Shown here: one piece after another, positions 28,092 through 35,728 of the stretch | How the letters are laid out: each line of letters starts with the position of its first letter | How positions within the stretch are numbered: the stretch's first letter is position 1 | Origin: Alphaproteobacteria bacterium | Lineage (GTDB): Bacteria; Pseudomonadota; Alphaproteobacteria; Micropepsales; Micropepsaceae | Length of the DNA stretch: 64,000 nt | Assembly: GCA_947467345.1 (NCBI GenBank) | Contig: CANIHD010000018.1 | Span: 1 to 64,000 of the forward strand | Direction of reading: 5' to 3' | Translations under genes and position numbers: made by a program | Notes under the pieces: model-generated | Told to the model about the DNA's origin: nothing | Database searches by the model: none | Seen by the model: the letters and a program-made list of their open reading frames with translations, nothing else

Positions 28092-29063
28092 ATGCTGATC
28101 AAAAATCCTCAGGGCTGGGAGATTCCAGAATCATTGGTGACTCCGGAAGACCTCGTTTTCAATCGGCGTGGAATTTTGAGAGGCGCGGGCGCCATCGCCA
28201 TTGCTGGATTGGCCGGCGCGGCATCGCTGCCTGCTTCCGCCGCCGAGGCCGCCGATCCTTCGGCGAAGCTCTATCCGGTGAAGCGCAACGCGTCCTTCAC
28301 CGCCGATCGTCCCATCTCGGATGAACGCATCGTCACCACGTACAACAATTATTATGAATTCGGCGAACGCAAAAATATCGTCGCTCCGGCGCAGAAGCTG
28401 AATTTGCGGCCATGGGAAATTACCATCGACGGCATGGTAGAGAAGCCGTTCAAAATCGATATGGATGGGCTTCTGGCGCGCATGCCGCTGGAAGAACGCA
28501 TCTATCGGCATCGTTGCGTCGAGGGCTGGTCCTTCGTGGCGCCGTGGTCCGGCTTTCCGCTCAAAGCACTGGTCGATTTGGCGAAGCCGCAGGCCGGCGC
28601 CACCTATATCACGTTCAAGACGTTTCTTGATCGCACCGTCTCACCGGGCCAGCGCACGCAGATTTTCTATCCCTGGGCTTACACGGAAGGCGTGACGATC
28701 GCCGAAGCGCGCAACGATGTCGCCTTTATGGTGACGGGCGCTTACGGCAAGCCGCTGCCCAAGCAAAATGGCGCGCCGCTCCGTCTCGCGCTGCCGTGGA
28801 AATACGGCTTCAAATCGATCAAGGGCATTCAGCGCATCACCTTCTCGACAACGCGCCCGAAGACATTCTGGGAAGTCACCGGGCCGAGCGAATATGGCTT
28901 CTGGGCCAATGTGAATCCTGAAGTTGACCATCCGCGTTGGAGCCAAGCCACCGAAGAGGTGCTGGGCACCGGCAATCGCGTGCCGACAAAGCTTTACAAC
29001 GGCTACGCGCCACAGGTCGCGAGCCTCTATGCCGGCATCAAGGGACAGCAATTGTTTCGGTGA
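28092..29063 (+). CDS. msrP: Protein-methionine-sulfoxide reductase catalytic subunit MsrP
   Basis: MsrP is a periplasmic molybdopterin enzyme that reduces methionine sulfoxide in oxidised envelope proteins. The 323-residue protein has a twin-arginine signal ('NRRGILRGAGAIAIAGLAGA', residues 24-43), and the molybdenum-ligating cysteine is C142 in 'YRHRCVEGWSF'. The terminal block 'LYAGIKGQQLFR' matches the family end. AAGGAG stands 8 bases before ATG 28092. The usual haem partner MsrQ (YedZ) is not next to it; an HAD phosphatase gene follows with a GTGA overlap instead. The promoter lies in the 176-base gap shared with the divergent hydrolase. Confidence 0.93.
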   Translation: MLIKNPQGWEIPESLVTPEDLVFNRRGILRGAGAIAIAGLAGAASLPASAAEAADPSAKLYPVKRNASFTADRPISDERIVTTYNNYYEFGERKNIVAPAQKLNLRPWEITIDGMVEKPFKIDMDGLLARMPLEERIYRHRCVEGWSFVAPWSGFPLKALVDLAKPQAGATYITFKTFLDRTVSPGQRTQIFYPWAYTEGVTIAEARNDVAFMVTGAYGKPLPKQNGAPLRLALPWKYGFKSIKGIQRITFSTTRPKTFWEVTGPSEYGFWANVNPEVDHPRWSQATEEVLGTGNRVPTKLYNGYAPQVASLYAGIKGQQLFR

Positions 29064-29722
29064 AAACTGCGTCTCCTTCCCTTGTCATCTTCGATTGCGA
29101 CGGCGTTCTGATCGACAGCGAGATTTCCGCTGGTCGCGTATTGAGCGCGGCATTGCAGCGCATCGGTCTGCCGTGGGGCGAGGATGTGTGCCACGCAAAA
29201 TTCCGCGGCCGCGCCTTTGCAGATTGTCTGGTGGATATCGAAGGCGAATTGGGGAGCCCCGTTCCAAACGGTTGGACGGATTCTTTGCGCACGGCCATGT
29301 ACGACGCGGCGGGCGAGGGCTTAAAGGCGATGCCTTACGCGCGTGATGCGGTTGCGGCGTTGGCGGAGGGCGGAAAAGCGTTATGCGTGGCGTCGTCCAG
29401 CAATCCGCCTTATCTCGCGCGCGTGCTGGCTTCTACGAATCTATTGCCGTTCTTCGATCCCAACGTGTTCAGCGCCAAAATGGTGGCGTGCGGAAAACCG
29501 GCGCCGGATCTTTTTCTTTTCGCGGCGGAACGCATGGGCCACGCGCCGTCGGAATGCGTTGTTGTCGAAGACAGCGTGCCGGGAATTCGTGCGGCACGCG
29601 CGGCGGGTATGCGTGTCATCGGTTATGCGAATGACGATTACAGCAGCGTCATGACACTTGAGAAAGAAGGAGCGGAAGTTATTCACGATTTGCGCGACAT
29701 CGCGCGTATTCTCCCGCTCTAA
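29060..29722 (+). CDS. HAD-superfamily phosphatase (beta-phosphoglucomutase-like)
   Basis: The 220-residue protein is a subfamily IA HAD hydrolase. Motif I is 'VIFDCDGVLIDSE', motif II 'CVASSSNP', motif III the lysine in 'CGKPAPDLFL', and motif IV 'VVVEDSVPGIRAA'. The helical cap inserted after motif I is the C1 type of YieH/YcjU-like phosphatases and mutases. The GTG start overlaps the msrP stop (GTGA), implying coupled translation, but no functional link with methionine sulfoxide repair is known. Small sugar phosphates are the likely substrates. Confidence 0.88.
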   Translation: MKTASPSLVIFDCDGVLIDSEISAGRVLSAALQRIGLPWGEDVCHAKFRGRAFADCLVDIEGELGSPVPNGWTDSLRTAMYDAAGEGLKAMPYARDAVAALAEGGKALCVASSSNPPYLARVLASTNLLPFFDPNVFSAKMVACGKPAPDLFLFAAERMGHAPSECVVVEDSVPGIRAARAAGMRVIGYANDDYSSVMTLEKEGAEVIHDLRDIARILPL

Positions 29723-29729
29723 ATTCCCC

Positions 29730-29853
29730 AAGAAAGAGGGGCCGAATCAAATGCTGCGGCCCCAAACTTCACTTAAGAAAAAAGGGCCGGAGCAATGCTG
29801 CGGCCCCATACTTCCCTTAAGAAAAAAGGGCCGGAGCGTGAGCTCCGGCCCTA
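29730..29853 (-). terminator. Three tandem intrinsic terminators (repeat units of 44-45 bp)
   Basis: Three similar units begin at 29730, 29775 and 29819. Read on the minus strand each has a GC-rich hairpin followed by a U-rich tract. The first met by polymerase is perfect: GGGCCGGAGC-TCAC-GCTCCGGCCC then six T. The second is GGGCCGCAGC-ATT-GCTCCGGCCC then six T, and the third has GGGGCCG/CGGCCCC with TCTTTCTT. The units look like duplications of one terminator. They lie downstream of trxB and of the candidate sRNA. Confidence 0.75.
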
Positions 29854-29946
29854 GTCACTTTGGGGGATGCGCCTCCGTAGAGGCACGGGACGAAACGGGG
29901 GGCTTCGTCCGAGTTGCCAGTTCTTGGGGGGAGAAGAACCGGCGAC
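29821..29946 (-). ncRNA. Candidate small RNA or trxB 3' UTR-derived RNA with C-rich loops
   Basis: On the minus strand, three consecutive hairpins precede the terminator. GTTCTT-CTCCCCCC-AAGAAC (29939-29920) and GGACGAA-GCCCCCCGT-TTCGTCC (29910-29888) both expose a run of six C, and GCCTC-TACG-GAGGC (29884-29871) follows. A perfect intrinsic terminator (29851-29822) ends the unit. A -10-like TATATC lies at 29958-29953, with only a poor -35. C-rich loops able to pair with Shine-Dalgarno sequences are typical of several alphaproteobacterial sRNAs, so this could be a trans-acting sRNA. Existence and ends are inferred from sequence only. Confidence 0.45.
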
Positions 29947-30040
29947 CAATCTGATATAGGGCGGAAAAACGCGGATTCCAGATGCCGGTCTAAAAAATTT
30001 CAGCGCGTGAAAAATCCAGGTTTAGCGCGCAAAAATCGGA

Positions 30041-30985
30041 TTAATGCGCGGCGGCGATGAATTTTTCCGCTTCCAACGCGGCCATGCAGCCCATACCGGC
30101 TGCGGTAACCGCTTGACGGAAAACCTTATCTTTTACGTCACCTGCCGCGAACACGCCGGGCACCGAGGTGCGCGTCGAATCAGGCGCTGTCAGCACGTAG
30201 CCCTCTGCATCCATGTCGATTTGTCCACGAAAAATATCGGTCGCGGGTTTGTGTCCAATCGCCACAAAAAATCCGTCCGTCGGCACGAGCTCGCTCACAT
30301 TTGTTTCGATGTTGCGGACATTCACGCCGGTCACGACTTTAGGATCGCCGCCGCTCACGACATTTTCGGCGACAGTATTCCACAGAATGCGGATCTTCGG
30401 ATTGCGCTCGAGGCGAATTTGATTGGTCTTATCGGCGCGCAAAGAGTCGCGACGATGAATCAAAATCACCTGATCGGCGAAATTTGTCAGGAAGAGCGCC
30501 TCTTCCGCAGCGGTGTTTCCGCCGCCGACGACGACGACTTTTTTGCCTTTGAAGAAAAATCCATCGCATGTCGCGCACGCGGAAACGCCGAAGCCTTGCA
30601 GTTCTTTCTCGCCAGGGATTCCAAGCCAGGTTGCTTGCGCGCCGGTCGCGATGATCAGCGCATCCGTGGTGTAGATCTGGCCGCTGTCGCCATTCAGCCT
30701 AAAGGGGCGCTGCGCGAGATCGACCGACGTGATGGTGTCGTATTCGACTTTGGTGCCGACATGTTCGGCTTGCGCCTGCATCTGCTCCATCAGCCACGGG
30801 CCTTGCACGGCCTTGGCGAAGCCGGGGTAGTTCTCCACCTCGGTGGTGATGGTCAGCTGCCCGCCCGGTTGGGCGCCGGCCAGCATCAAGGGCTCCAACA
30901 TTGCGCGCGCGGCATAGATCGCGGCGGTGGCCCCGGCCGGACCGCTCCCGAGAACAAGCACCTTGGAATGGGTAGTGTCGGACAT
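30041..30985 (-). CDS. trxB: Thioredoxin-disulfide reductase
   Basis: The 314-residue flavoprotein passes electrons from NADPH to thioredoxin. It has an FAD-binding 'GSGPAGATAAIYAAR' near residue 13, the redox-active 'CATC' (C137, C140), the NADPH-binding 'VVGGGNTAAEEA' and the second FAD contact 'GVFAAGDVKD'. The ATG at 30985 is preceded by GGGGATAAG. The length is the family norm. It is divergent from the Lrp-type regulator, with 243 bases between them containing a 21 bp palindrome. A run of three terminators lies downstream. Confidence 0.95.
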   Translation of the reverse strand: MSDTTHSKVLVLGSGPAGATAAIYAARAMLEPLMLAGAQPGGQLTITTEVENYPGFAKAVQGPWLMEQMQAQAEHVGTKVEYDTITSVDLAQRPFRLNGDSGQIYTTDALIIATGAQATWLGIPGEKELQGFGVSACATCDGFFFKGKKVVVVGGGNTAAEEALFLTNFADQVILIHRRDSLRADKTNQIRLERNPKIRILWNTVAENVVSGGDPKVVTGVNVRNIETNVSELVPTDGFFVAIGHKPATDIFRGQIDMDAEGYVLTAPDSTRTSVPGVFAAGDVKDKVFRQAVTAAGMGCMAALEAEKFIAAAH

Positions 30986-31149
30986 CTTATCCCCGTATGG
31001 CGCTTTCGGGCTGGACTTAGGAATTGCCGAAGGAAGCGCTGGCAGTTGCGGCGTGGATCGTGATATCAGTGGCCGCTCCTCAAAGGTCAAGGATCGGCGC
31101 GTGCGGTGGCTCACTGGTCCACTAAAAACGCGTGGCGACCGGCGGTTGA

Positions 31150-31170
31150 AATATTATTTCTTGTAATATT
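31150..31170. promoter_or_regulatory. AT-rich palindrome, likely Lrp-family operator
   Basis: AATATTA-TTTCTTG-TAATATT is a perfect 7+7 bp inverted repeat with a 7-base centre, 58 bases upstream of the Lrp/AsnC gene start. AT-rich palindromes of this size are typical operators of Lrp/AsnC regulators, so autoregulation is likely. It could also affect the divergent trxB promoter. Confidence 0.55.
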
Positions 31171-31228
31171 ATTGCTCAGACGGCCCAGCGGACCTACAAG
31201 ACCCGTGAGAAGTTCCGGACCGCCGCCC

Positions 31229-31735
31229 ATGACCCGCCACAAGATCGACGCCACCGACTACCAGATTCTGGCGGAGCTGCAGGCGGACGGCCGCATCACC
31301 AATGTCGAGTTGGCCTCCCGCGCCGGGATCAGCGCGCCGCCATGCCTGCGCCGTGTGCGGGCGCTGGAGAAGGCCGGCTTCATTCGCTCTTACCACGCCG
31401 ATCTCGACCCCAAATTGCTGGGTTTCGAGCTGATGGCCTTTGCCTTTGTTGGCCTTTCCAGCCAGGCGGAAGCCGATTTGAAGGCTTTTGAGGCGCAAGT
31501 CCGCGCCTGGCCGCTGGTCCGTGAGTGCACGATGCTGTCGGGTGAGGTCGATTTTCTGCTGAAATGCGTGGCCCGCGACCTGCCGCAGTTCCAGGCCTTC
31601 ATCACCGAGGAGCTGACCGCGGCAAAAAACGTCGCCAGCGTGAAGACGGCTCTGGCCATTCGTTCGTCTAAGGCAGAACCCGGCGTGCCGCTGCAATCGC
31701 ATAGCGCCCCGCAGGTTACGATCAATTCAGCCTGA
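31229..31735 (+). CDS. Lrp/AsnC family transcriptional regulator
   Basis: The 168-residue protein has an N-terminal winged helix-turn-helix ('NVELASRAGISAPPCLRRVR', residues 25-44) and a C-terminal RAM/AsnC ligand-binding domain (about 65-145) with 'VRECTMLSGEVDFLLKCVA'. It would bind DNA as an octamer or dimer in response to an amino acid. The start at 31229 gives the family-typical opening DATDYQILAELQADGR. A C-terminal extension of about 20 residues ('KAEPGVPLQSHSAPQVTINSA') is longer than usual. Its target set is unknown; the palindrome at 31150-31170 suggests autoregulation. Confidence 0.9.
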   Translation: MTRHKIDATDYQILAELQADGRITNVELASRAGISAPPCLRRVRALEKAGFIRSYHADLDPKLLGFELMAFAFVGLSSQAEADLKAFEAQVRAWPLVRECTMLSGEVDFLLKCVARDLPQFQAFITEELTAAKNVASVKTALAIRSSKAEPGVPLQSHSAPQVTINSA

Positions 31736-31751
31736 TTTGCCCTGAATCGTA

Positions 31752-31773
31752 TTTGCAAATGAGTCGCAACTTG
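31752..31773. promoter_or_regulatory. Possible Fur-type operator before the imelysin operon
   Basis: TTTGCAAATGAGTCGCAACTT contains an imperfect inverted repeat (TTGC...GCAA) and the AATGAG core seen in alphaproteobacterial Fur boxes. It lies 25-45 bases upstream of the imelysin gene. Iron repression is inferred from this and from the operon's content. Confidence 0.35.
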
Positions 31774-31796
31774 GTAGATTTCAGCGCGCCCTGGAC

Positions 31797-33089
31797 ATGC
31801 ACATGAGGTCGTCGCCGATGCCATCTTTGGCTCGCATTCTTGCCGTCGTCATCAGCCTTTCGGCTGGCTCGGCCCATGCCGCGCAACCGGCGGCTCTGGC
31901 CCCCGCTGCCGTGCTGACCTCCTATAGCGATGTCGGGCAGGCGACCTTCGAAGATTCTTTGGCCACCGCCCGCGCGCTTGCCACCGCCGTGAATGCGCTG
32001 CTCGCTAATCCGACGCCGGCAACGCTGACCGCCGCGCGCAATGCCTGGAAGGCGGCGCGTGTTCCCTATCTGCAATCGGAGGGCATGCGGTTCGGAAATG
32101 CTGTGATCGACGAGTGGGAAGGGCGCGTGAACGCGTGGCCGCTGGATGAGGGTCTGATGGATTATGTCGCGCCGTCTTACGGAACGACGTCGGACGAGAA
32201 TCCGCTTTACGCCCTGAACGTGATTTCGAAGACGCAAATTCGCATTGGTGCGCGACAAGTGAACGCGACGACGATCGACAAGGCTTTGCTCCGCCAATTG
32301 CAAGAAGCGAACGGCGTCGAGTCCAACGTCGCCACCGGCTATCACGCCATCGAATTTTTGCTGTGGGGGCAGGATCTCAACGGCACCGGACCTGGCGCCG
32401 GCAATCGCCCCGCAACCGATTTCAACACCCGCATGTGCACCAACGGCAATTGCGCGCGGCGTGCGGCGTATTTGAAAGCGGCGGTCGAACTTCTGGTCGA
32501 CGATCTGGCGGAAATGTCCACCTCCTGGGCCGCGAATGGCGCGGCGCGGCGCGCGCTTCTTGCCAAAGGCGCGAATGGCGGCTTGGCCACCATCTTGACC
32601 GGCCTCGGCAGTCTTTCTTACGGCGAACTCGCGGGCGAGCGCATGAAGCTCGGACTCATTCTGCACGATCCGGAGGAGGAGCAGGATTGCTTCTCCGACA
32701 ACACGCACAATTCGCATTACTATGATCAGGTCGGGATGATGAATCTGTGGCGCGGCACCTATCGCCGCAGCGATGGCCGCGTGACCAGCGGGTCGTCCAT
32801 CCGCGATTATGCGATGGCGCGCGATGCGGCCACCGCTCAGCGCGTCGATGCCGCCATGAACACCACTTTGGCGCGGCTGAAAACGATCAAAGACACGGCG
32901 GATTCGGGCCGCATGGCCTATGATCAAATGATCGGCCCAAACAACGCCGCGGGCAACAAGATGGTGCAGGATGCGATTGACGCTCTTATCGCGCAGACGC
33001 GCGCCATCGAAGGCGTGGTGACGACGCTGGGTTTGAAGATCGCGGTGGAAGGATCGGACAGCCTCGATAACCCCGCCGCCGTGCAATAG
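31797..33089 (+). CDS. Imelysin family (peptidase M75, IrpA-like) iron-regulated protein
   Basis: This 430-residue secreted protein has a signal peptide (cleavage after 'GSAHAA', residue 29) and the imelysin motif GxHxxE as 'GYHAIE' at residues 181-186, in a mostly helical fold. Imelysin proteins such as IrpA and ICMP sit in the periplasm or on the surface and take part in iron uptake; proteolysis is doubtful. In-frame ATGs at 31803 and 31818 are alternative starts. It opens a five-gene operon (gaps of 3 and 6 bases or overlaps throughout) that includes a multicopper oxidase, a di-haem protein, a second imelysin and DUF1513. Confidence 0.9.
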   Translation: MHMRSSPMPSLARILAVVISLSAGSAHAAQPAALAPAAVLTSYSDVGQATFEDSLATARALATAVNALLANPTPATLTAARNAWKAARVPYLQSEGMRFGNAVIDEWEGRVNAWPLDEGLMDYVAPSYGTTSDENPLYALNVISKTQIRIGARQVNATTIDKALLRQLQEANGVESNVATGYHAIEFLLWGQDLNGTGPGAGNRPATDFNTRMCTNGNCARRAAYLKAAVELLVDDLAEMSTSWAANGAARRALLAKGANGGLATILTGLGSLSYGELAGERMKLGLILHDPEEEQDCFSDNTHNSHYYDQVGMMNLWRGTYRRSDGRVTSGSSIRDYAMARDAATAQRVDAAMNTTLARLKTIKDTADSGRMAYDQMIGPNNAAGNKMVQDAIDALIAQTRAIEGVVTTLGLKIAVEGSDSLDNPAAVQ

Positions 33090-33092
33090 GCG

Positions 33093-34571
33093 ATGAGTCC
33101 TGCAACCCGAACTCGCCTTTCACGCCGTGCGGTTTTGCAGGGTGCGGCGGGATTGGCGGCGATATCGCTGACGCGTTGCGGGCCGTCACCACTGGCGGAA
33201 TTTGTTGCCGATAAAAAAGGGCGCCTGCCCGAAATGCAGTTAGACGGTCGTTTCGTACTTACCGCCGGTGAGCGTGAATTGCGTTTGCCGGGGCGCGCCA
33301 ACGCAACACCTGCTTGGCTTTATGGCGATACGCCGTTTCCGGTGTTGCGCGCGCGTCACGGGCAAGCTCTCGATCTCGGGCTTCAGAACAATCTGAAAGA
33401 GCACAGCTCCATTCATTGGCACGGCCTGCGCGTGCCCAATGCGATGGATGGCGTTCCCTATCTCACGCAAATGCCGGTGCTGCCGGGCAGAAACTTCTCT
33501 TACCGCTTTACGCCGCCCGATCCCGGCCTCACCATTTTCCACCCCCATTGCAACACGATCGAGCAATTTGGACGCGGACTCGCGGGCGTCTTGATCGTGG
33601 ATGGCGACGAGGACGAACCCTTCGACGACGACGTTCTCTGCGTCCTGAAAGAATGGCGTGTGGCGGAAGACGGAAGTTTTCTTCCTTTGACGACGCCGCA
33701 AGGCGCTGGCGGCGCCGGCACGTTCGGCAATTTGCGCACCACCAATAATGAGAGCGTGCCGGAATTGATCGTGAGTTCCGGCAGCGATATTCGCCTGCGC
33801 GTGGTCAATTTGGATGCAACGCGCATCGGCGAAATCGGAATTGAAGGCGCTGCCGCGCACGTCATTGCCATCGACGGCAACGCGGTGACGCCGTTTCCGT
33901 TGGAAACGTGGCGCCTCGGCCCCGCCATGCGGTTGGAATTGTCGCTGCGCACGCCTAACGAAGGCGGTGCGGTTCGCCTTCTAGATTTCTTCGCGCAAGA
34001 GCCGGTTGTTCTTGCAACGCTTACATCGCATGGGTCCAATCGCCGCAATGATGCTTTCGCGGGGCGCGGTTTGAAACCGGCAGTTCTGCCCGAGCCCGAT
34101 CTCAGTTCTCCGCGCGTGCATGCTTTGACGTTGGGCGCATCGGCGATCGCCACCCAATACGCCAAGCTTGCGCCGATTGTGCTGCCGGACGGCACGCGCA
34201 TCGATCTTCTGGACGCTCTCTGCTCCAATGGTGGCACGTTTTGGGCCATTGACGGCAAGACATGGCCGCGCGCCGGACATCAGGACGCGCCGCCGCCTTT
34301 CGCGAAATTCAACCGCGGCGAAACAGTGGTGATTGAATTTCTCAACACCACAAAACAGCCGCATCCGATGCATCTGCATGGCCACAGTTTCAAAGTTCTA
34401 TCGGCAAGCCGCTTGCAGCGTCCCGTTCATTGGGCGGACACGGTGCTGGTGATGCCGGATGAACGCGTGCGCATAGCCTTCGTCGCCGACAATCCCGGCA
34501 ATTGGATGATGCATTGTCATGTCATTGAACATCAGGACACGGGAATGATGGCGTGGTTCGAAATCGCCTGA
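33093..34571 (+). CDS. Multicopper oxidase, Tat-exported
   Basis: The 492-residue oxidase has a twin-arginine signal ('SRRAVLQGAAGLAAISLT', residues 10-27). All four copper-ligand motifs are present: 'HWHG', 'FHPHC', 'HPMHLHGH' and 'HCHVIEHQDTGM', the last giving the type 1 copper cysteine, histidines and axial methionine. The enzyme would oxidise a substrate in the periplasm with reduction of O2 to water. Its place in an imelysin operon makes ferroxidase activity the likely role, by analogy with iron-uptake systems that pair ferroxidation with import; laccase-like activity is an alternative. The start is 3 bases after the imelysin stop and the end overlaps the di-haem gene by 19 bases. Confidence 0.92.
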   Translation: MSPATRTRLSRRAVLQGAAGLAAISLTRCGPSPLAEFVADKKGRLPEMQLDGRFVLTAGERELRLPGRANATPAWLYGDTPFPVLRARHGQALDLGLQNNLKEHSSIHWHGLRVPNAMDGVPYLTQMPVLPGRNFSYRFTPPDPGLTIFHPHCNTIEQFGRGLAGVLIVDGDEDEPFDDDVLCVLKEWRVAEDGSFLPLTTPQGAGGAGTFGNLRTTNNESVPELIVSSGSDIRLRVVNLDATRIGEIGIEGAAAHVIAIDGNAVTPFPLETWRLGPAMRLELSLRTPNEGGAVRLLDFFAQEPVVLATLTSHGSNRRNDAFAGRGLKPAVLPEPDLSSPRVHALTLGASAIATQYAKLAPIVLPDGTRIDLLDALCSNGGTFWAIDGKTWPRAGHQDAPPPFAKFNRGETVVIEFLNTTKQPHPMHLHGHSFKVLSASRLQRPVHWADTVLVMPDERVRIAFVADNPGNWMMHCHVIEHQDTGMMAWFEIA

Positions 34572-35722
34572 CCCTTCTTGCGATATTGATCGTGTCCGTC
34601 CCGGCGCTGGCGACGGAGACGCTTGATTTCGAGATCGGCAAAAGCCTGTTCAATCGCAATTGGGTGTCGGCGCCGGCCTCGACCAAAGCCGATGACGGCT
34701 TAGGTCCGTTGTCGGATGCGAGCTCTTGTGCCGCCTGCCACGCAGGTGAACGCCGCGATGAGATTATGGTCATTCGCCTCGGCAACGCCGAAGGAAATGG
34801 CGATCCCGTTTATGGACATCAATTGCAGCGCCGTGGATCGCCCGGCGTTGCGCCGGAAGCGAACGTCGAAATTGCATGGCACGCAGCGGGCGCATTGCGT
34901 ACGGCGTCCATTCACCTCACCGATTTGGGCTACGGCAATCTCGCTGCCACAACACGCTATGCGTTGCGCCGGCCGCTTCGCATTGCCGGCATAGGACTTC
35001 TGGCGCGCATTCCTGAAGCGGAAATCCTTACGCGCGCCGATCCGAATGACGCGGATGGCGACGGTGTTTCAGGCCGGCCCGCATGGATTATTGGCAACGA
35101 CGGAAAACGCGTTCTCGGACGTTTCGGCTGGCGCGCGAGCGAGCCAACATTGCGCGCCCAAACCGAACGCGCATTTTTTCAAGACATGGGACTATCGACA
35201 ACCGGTAATGCCGAGTCCTGGGGCGAATGCACGGAAGTGCAACCAGCTTGTCGGTCGGCACCGCAGGGGGCAAGCCATGAAGAAACGGAAATTTCCGATT
35301 CCATGCGCGATCTTGTTGTCGCTTTTTTGAACGAAGCCCCGGCGCCCCGCGTGGGCTCGCCAAACGCAAGAGGCGAAAAGGTCTTCGGGGCTGCGGGCTG
35401 TGCTGCGTGTCACGCCACGCCGCGCCTCACCGAGGGGCGGAAAGTGCTCGCCTATACCGATCTGCTGCTGCATGATCTCGGCCCCGGCCTGAACGACGGA
35501 ATCAAGGAAGGCGCGGCAGAACCGGGCGAGTGGCGCACGCCGCCGCTCTGGGGTATGGCGGCTTCTTTGCGGGCCGGGGGATTGTTGCACGACGTGCGTG
35601 CGCGAAATGTCGAAGAAGCTATAGAATGGCACGATGGCGAAGCGGCCAAGGCGCGGGCTAAGATGCGCGCGCTCAGCGACGCCGACAAAGCAGCTTTGCT
35701 GGCGTTTGTGAACGGATTGTAA
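34553..35722 (+). CDS. Di-haem oxidoreductase/peroxidase-like cytochrome (DUF1111)
   Basis: The 389-residue protein has a signal peptide (residues 1-21) and two c-type haem sites, CAACH at residues 59-63 and again near residue 283 ('GAAGCAACHATPRL'). The domain belongs to the di-haem 'thiol oxidoreductase' (DUF1111) family. 'DPNDADGDGVSGRPAWI' resembles a calcium-binding loop. The GTG start overlaps the multicopper oxidase end; the ATGs nearby are out of frame. DUF1111 genes recur between imelysin genes in iron-regulated operons, so an electron-transfer step in periplasmic iron handling is plausible. Confidence 0.88.
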   Translation: MVRNRLTLLAILIVSVPALATETLDFEIGKSLFNRNWVSAPASTKADDGLGPLSDASSCAACHAGERRDEIMVIRLGNAEGNGDPVYGHQLQRRGSPGVAPEANVEIAWHAAGALRTASIHLTDLGYGNLAATTRYALRRPLRIAGIGLLARIPEAEILTRADPNDADGDGVSGRPAWIIGNDGKRVLGRFGWRASEPTLRAQTERAFFQDMGLSTTGNAESWGECTEVQPACRSAPQGASHEETEISDSMRDLVVAFLNEAPAPRVGSPNARGEKVFGAAGCAACHATPRLTEGRKVLAYTDLLLHDLGPGLNDGIKEGAAEPGEWRTPPLWGMAASLRAGGLLHDVRARNVEEAIEWHDGEAAKARAKMRALSDADKAALLAFVNGL

Positions 35723-35728
35723 GGAACG

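Noticed and set aside
27916-28092. N-terminal extension of the alpha/beta hydrolase
   Set aside because: The 59 extra residues are Arg/His-rich without fold similarity and occupy the divergent promoter of msrP; the GTG at 27915 has a good ribosome binding site.
29060-29722. A longer start for the HAD phosphatase at 28937
   Set aside because: It would overlap msrP by about 125 bases and adds non-family residues; the GTGA overlap start fits better.
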